NCBI RefSeq assembly: GCF_034140825.1
Contig: NC_089037.1
Span: 4,676,501-4,740,500, forward strand
DNA from: Oryza sativa Japonica Group
Lineage: Eukaryota > Streptophyta > Magnoliopsida > Poales > Poaceae
DNA length: 64,000 nucleotides
Direction of reading: 5' to 3'
Shown here: one piece after another, positions 59,463 to 64,000 of the stretch
Numbering within the stretch: position 1 is the stretch's first letter
How the letters are laid out: each line of letters begins with the position of its first letter
Notes under the pieces: model-generated
Seen by the model: only the letters and a program-made list of their open reading frames with translations
The model's database searches: none
What the model was told of the DNA's origin: nothing
Position numbers and translations under genes: made by a program

Positions 59463-59860
59463 AGGTTTGTTTGGTTTAATACCCTACCAAAAAATTGGTA
59501 GTGCCAGGCATTATTATCTTTAGTTGATGGCAGAAGCACCATCACCATTATTATCTTTTATACTATTATATAGGGCCGTTTTGGATTAATGCCAAAACGG
59601 TGCCCTACCAATTTTTTGGTAGGGTAGAGTTGTATTTGGTTGGAGACCAATTTAGAACCAGCTTTGAGTAGAATATAGAAAATATCAAACTAGACATTGA
59701 CAATGCCAATGGTTTGGCTTCAAACCAAAACCACCATATACACTGTTCAAACTACCAAAATATTGGTAGGGCACCGTTTTGGCACTAATCCAAAACGGCC
59801 CTATATAATAGTATAAAAGATAATAATGGTGATGGTGCTTATGCCATCAACTAAACACTA
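59463..59860. mobile_element. Foldback MITE with related flanking fragment
   Basis: Arms of about 100-110 bp (59521-59632 and 59755-59853) are near-perfect inverted copies, containing GCACCATCACCATTATTATC, GGGCCGTTTTGGATTA and ACGGTGCCCTACCAA. The flank at 59463-59520 repeats the CCCTACCAA...TTGGTAG motif, so the element seems to lie in or beside an older relative. No clean target duplication was found. Confidence 0.7.
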
Positions 59861-61363
59861 CTACATTTACATGTTTTACAAATTAGTTTTTATATATTTT
59901 TTAATATTATGTAGTCTAATATTCGTTTGAATCAAGTAAATAACATATATCCAAATAAATATGTACATTTTACTTATAGCAAAGCATATGTATTTTTCTA
60001 GTAAGTTTTAAAAACGTCATCTACCGGAGGGAGTATGATTTTACTCCCATACCTCCTAAAAACTTGTTGGGCACTGTTCATATCATAGTGTTAACCTCTC
60101 TTATTTTAGCAGTAGCTTATAAATATTAAAAAAATACTTATACTGTCAGAGTATGTTGCGCGTGCTTAAGTATAGCCATACGATTTCGTTTGAAAAATTG
60201 ATAATTAAAAAACTAATAAGAGTTAAAATTAAAAATCTTATGGGTAGGGAAAGGAACATCTGGGAGAAGCTAGAAGCTGTCTGGAGTGCTGGACTGTTAG
60301 TCAATGCGCAAGATGATTGATCAGTTCAGAATAACCCAATTTTAGTTGAATCAATCGATCGTGCCCATGCTGTCATCAACGAAAGATTGATGCACGCGAC
60401 AAGCAGGCGACACGCCCCTCGCGAGCGAGTTCCATAGTTATACGTCAATGTCGGATCCATTAAAAGGTGGCAAAAATGAGCAGGCGTAAGCTGATGGACG
60501 CGTGCCGATACATTCCCCAGTGATGATCTGGGAAAGAAAACCGAACAACCACGGAGAATTCATGCCATTCATTTGGCATTTTTCTATACAAATCTGTGGG
60601 CTGAGTGTGATTAGCGATCGCTGTCATGCAGAGACGTGAATAGCTCTTCAAAATACAGTACTCGTTGTTCTATACGTACTGTGCTTGTTTGGACAATTTG
60701 TTAGCTCAACGGCTTATCTACCAGACTACCACCAAAGTTTGTAATGATCTGCTTTTAATGCTTTTATTATACGTCCATGTCGGATACATTACAAGGTGTG
60801 GCGAAGTTTGATAGTTTTTTTGACCGTTTTGACCTAGGCGCAACAACACTGACGAAGTGACAACATGTTTCGCTTAGTAGATGCCCTATTAATGCATAAA
60901 ATGCTTGCTAATATTGACCACTACATTTTCAGATTAGAAAATGCTACACATTATTAATGCATATACAGCTCCAGAAAATTATTGGAGGGTTGGAACCGTG
61001 CCGTCCCAACTCCCAAAACATGCTACGGGCAACAGTTTGATACGGACGCTGTCAGCCTGGACAACCGTTTGAACTCGAGACACCGTAGTCAAAACATAGC
61101 AAGGATTAAACATTTTTCCTTACACAAACTATCTGCAGATTCTAGACCTAGCTTCTCCAACTATCTGAAGCTTTTCACGAGCTACATCATTTTGATACAT
61201 TTTACAGAAGAATTACTGTACAAAACGCATACAAAAATTATTGTACCAACCAAACTTCAAAACATACAAAAATTTAGCAATGCAACTACAGGTTATCGAT
61301 TTGGTAATGCTATGTACAAAGACCTGGAAGTAATTTACAAGCGCATACACAAGACGTTAGATC
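59861..61363. other. Spacer and 3' untranslated region of CAMTA
   Basis: No gene supported. A weak Stowaway-like GGAGGGAGTA motif lies near 60025. The part next to 61363 is presumably CAMTA 3' untranslated sequence. Confidence 0.45.
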
Positions 61364-64000
61364 CTAGAAATATCCAGGCGTTGGCATGTCGTCATCCCAC
61401 AGTTCTTTGAATTCGCTCATCAAAAGGCCTTCATCCATCTCTGTCGACTCCTCGAGCATCTTTTCTTGCATAGCCTATTAGCAGTAAAGAATTCAGCAAT
61501 CATTCCATGAATTGCCTGTCTAATTTTAGTTCAGTTGTCACTCTAATATTCCAAAACTGAAAGCATGATAGTACCTGGGATTCCTGCATTTTAGTTACCA
61601 CCGTCAAAATCCTCTGGTACTGATCCCTGGCATCTGGGTATTGAACCATGGATTTCACTCTGGCAAGAGCTTTCTGTAGCCTTTCTTCAGTCTGCTTCCG
61701 TCCTTCTTGTAAGAAATCATAGTCATTCTCGGCAGGTCTGTTTTGGGTCACGTTGCCACTGCTGCTGCTAGTACTCTCTGTGACTGCATTTTCTGTGGGT
61801 CGAAACCCACGCAACCCAGCACCTCGTCGCCTCCAGCGCAATATAACCTTCTCCACTATCCCAACAGACCAAATTATTTTGCGATAATGCTTTCTCACTT
61901 GGTGACCTCGCACATGCGCCTAGCAAGCAGAAAATAACGACGACAAAGAAATCATCAATTATACTTATAGTGCTATAATACAGTCACAAAGCATGTAAGT
62001 GTTTGTTAAACATAATTATGTGATTCATATCCTCTACTGTGAAAAGAGGCTTCTCAATAAGGAAAAAACTCACATTCAATTTAATAACTAAGTATAATTT
62101 CTTATGGTTCATCAAAGCTAAAATAGAATTCGGTAGCAGAAGATCTTTAAAACACTGGCAATCTTGTCTAAAACATTAATCTGGAGCTTTCAGAATACAT
62201 AAAACATTTAGGTGAATTATCATCATACAATAACATCCATACCTGGATCTTGACGATTCGCTGTCTAATAAGCAGAAATTCTTTTCTTCCCTTCCATCCA
62301 CGGAACTTGTTTTGTATTCGAGTCGCAGCAGCATGCAGAGGATCAAGCTGTGCAGGTTTGGATGGTTTAGCAGACAAGAGTGACATGGCACGCTCATCTG
62401 ATATCGCACCATTTTCATCCTCATACTGAACTGCTTGTTTTCTCTGGAAGGATTGCATCCTAAAAACTTGGTATATCCGGGCAGCAGCTTGGGCGGCATT
62501 ACGAACAGCACCTAGTGAATCTCCCATAGATCCAGTCTGATGGCCTTCAACTGCCAAAGGCGAGGCGCTTCTATCAGCAACATTTACAATGCCAGGTAGA
62601 CCAGATATTTCTCCTGCACTGCTACGCATGGCTTCCTTTAGATTGAGAGTCTGCAGATGACTTGTTAAAGAAGACTCTGCTAGGAAACCAGAGATTCCCT
62701 TGTGTCCGTTGGCTGATGCAAGATCAGCTGGTGTGCTTCCTGAAGGGAAACTTGGTGTTGGGTCTGTTACAGCTCCAGGAGCTGCACCTAGTGCTATAAG
62801 TGCAACGACTGTCCGCTCTCTGCACAACAGGTCAAACAAGTTTAATACATATAAAGCTAATAAATAAATAAATAAATAAATAAACTCTGAGCAATTACCT
62901 TCCACAAAATGCAGCCCAGTGGAGTGCAGTCCATCCATGAGCATCTCTGAAGTTTATATTCACACCAGCAGCTATTGTTGGTCTTATTGCCCAATCGTAC
63001 CCTAGGGCAGCTGCCAAATGAAGCACACCCTGCCCCTCCTCATCTAACATACTGGGACCTTTGCCTCCATCCCCTACTTTATGGAGAAGCCAGATATGCA
63101 ATTTTTCCTTAATGCGGTTTTGAAGGAACTGATCTTGCTTATCATCTGTGGCAGGCTCATTATCATCAGCCAACTTTAGCAACTCAGACCAATCATCATT
63201 GTTCATCATCAATGAACTTATCTTCTTGCTCAAATCAATAATCTCCTTCGTGGGGTTAGACAGAGTTGTCTGGATCTCATCCTGCTCCACAGACAATAGT
63301 TTATCAAGACGCTTCTGGAGATATATTTTGTTTGTAGAACCAAGTGGACTTGGAGCATCCATGTACTGAGGTCGGAAATCAAACTCCCGTACTTCACTGC
63401 AGGCCAATCTATTGGAGCAAGTCACATAGAAAGGGACCCTGCCAGGCTTGTGTGAGGGAGAATGACATACAAGAGTATCATCTGCTATAATCTCAGCTGG
63501 GACTTCAAATTCTCCAAACATGCATGACCATTTTAATCTCTTAACTTCATCAGAACTTAAGAAATTACCTTTAATAAATACCTACAGTATACGAGAAATT
63601 CGTAAGCAACAGTAAATTCACTCTGAGCTACAAGGACAATCCGATGACACTACCAAGACCTCCAATCTCAAAGGCATCTTGCGTCAAAAAAAATAAATCT
63701 CAAAAGGCACCAATGGTGGGTTTTCAGAAGACATACCCTAGTCTTTGAACCTGCATATGTCCAGGTTGGAGAAAAATCAACTATAGTAAACAGCTGATCT
63801 TGTGCAAGCACTGGTCCCAGAGTATACTGATCACTGCTTGATGCTTCAATGATATTGTCAGCTTCTTCACTGTTCCAGTACACTCCAGAACTAGATGTGA
63901 TTTGAGAATCATCTACTTCAGCAAGCTCTTTGCTCATCCATCTAGTGAAACTGTCATTTTTCTTAAAACTGTCCTTTATGATATCAGAAAGACTAGATGA
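61364..64000 (-). CDS. CAMTA: Calmodulin-binding transcription activator (CAMTA), 3' part
   Basis: Partial: the gene runs off the window end. Five exons are visible: 63737->64000, 62899-63581, 62243-62819, 61575-61919, 61364-61474, all phase-consistent. Domains in order: the SFTRWMSKEL block; a TIG/IPT immunoglobulin-like domain (DFSPTWTYAGSKTRVFIKG to EVREFDF); ankyrin repeats (GVLHLAAALGYDWAI, GWTALHWAAFCGRERTV); IQ motifs (IQNKFRGWKGRKEF and the basic stretch after AHVRGHQVRKHYRKI). It ends FKELWDDDMPTPGYF, as in other plant CAMTAs. The N-terminal CG-1 DNA-binding domain lies outside the window. CAMTAs are nuclear calcium/calmodulin-responsive regulators of stress genes. From memory this would fit rice OsCAMTA5, which I could not verify. 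Exon 62899 is preceded by an AAAT microsatellite in the intron. Confidence 0.95.
62863..62884. repeat. AAAT tetranucleotide microsatellite in a CAMTA intron
   Basis: About five AAAT/ATAA units in the short intron between the two ankyrin-coding exons (62820-62898). Confidence 0.9.

Overview
This is nuclear DNA from a grass, most likely rice (Oryza). The evidence is spliced genes with GC-rich first exons and AT-rich introns, a plant-type tRNA-Tyr with a 12-nt intron, and many rice-type Tourist, Stowaway and Mutator-like elements. From memory, a CAMTA gene near a zinc alcohol dehydrogenase cluster fits rice chromosome 7, but I could not check this. There is no prokaryotic or organellar gene content.

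Layout. 0.4-1.8 kb: a coiled-coil WEB-like gene. 2.4-14.8 kb: zinc alcohol dehydrogenase-like gene A, 381 codons in nine exons, split by one intron of about 10.1 kb full of transposon debris. The debris includes a young 5'-truncated L1-type LINE and Helitron-like ends. 17.6-20.0 kb: compact paralogue B, 379 codons in ten exons. 20-29.7 kb is gene-poor and holds MITEs, a compound microsatellite and a Mutator-like element (MULE) carrying a captured host-gene fragment. 29.8-30.5 kb: a VQ-motif gene resembling HAIKU1, the only protein gene here on the + strand. 32.8-35.0 kb: MenA/ABC4 prenyltransferase for phylloquinone, 10 exons. 36.5 kb: tRNA-Tyr. 37.1-40.0 kb: a leucine-rich-repeat protein. 43.5-49.9 kb: two neighbouring MULEs, one interrupted by a long LTR-type fossil. 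50.4-53.9 kb: a UBP3/UBP4-type ubiquitin protease. 55.8-58.9 kb: a TMEM135/Tim17-like membrane protein. 61.4 kb to the window end: the 3' half of a CAMTA transcription factor.

I assembled the spliced genes by hand, matching splice sites and codon phase. In every gene model the exon lengths sum to a whole number of codons, which supports the joins. The genes look like ordinary independent plant loci and do not form one system. The only related pair is the two dehydrogenases. The most unusual items are the transposon-inflated intron of gene A against the 97-nt intron at the same position in B, the GC-AG intron shared by both dehydrogenases, the MULE with a captured AbfB-like fragment, the nested MULE/LTR block, and a Tourist insertion in one arm of a tandem duplication, which leaves its own empty site alongside. 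I saw no clearly new biological system.
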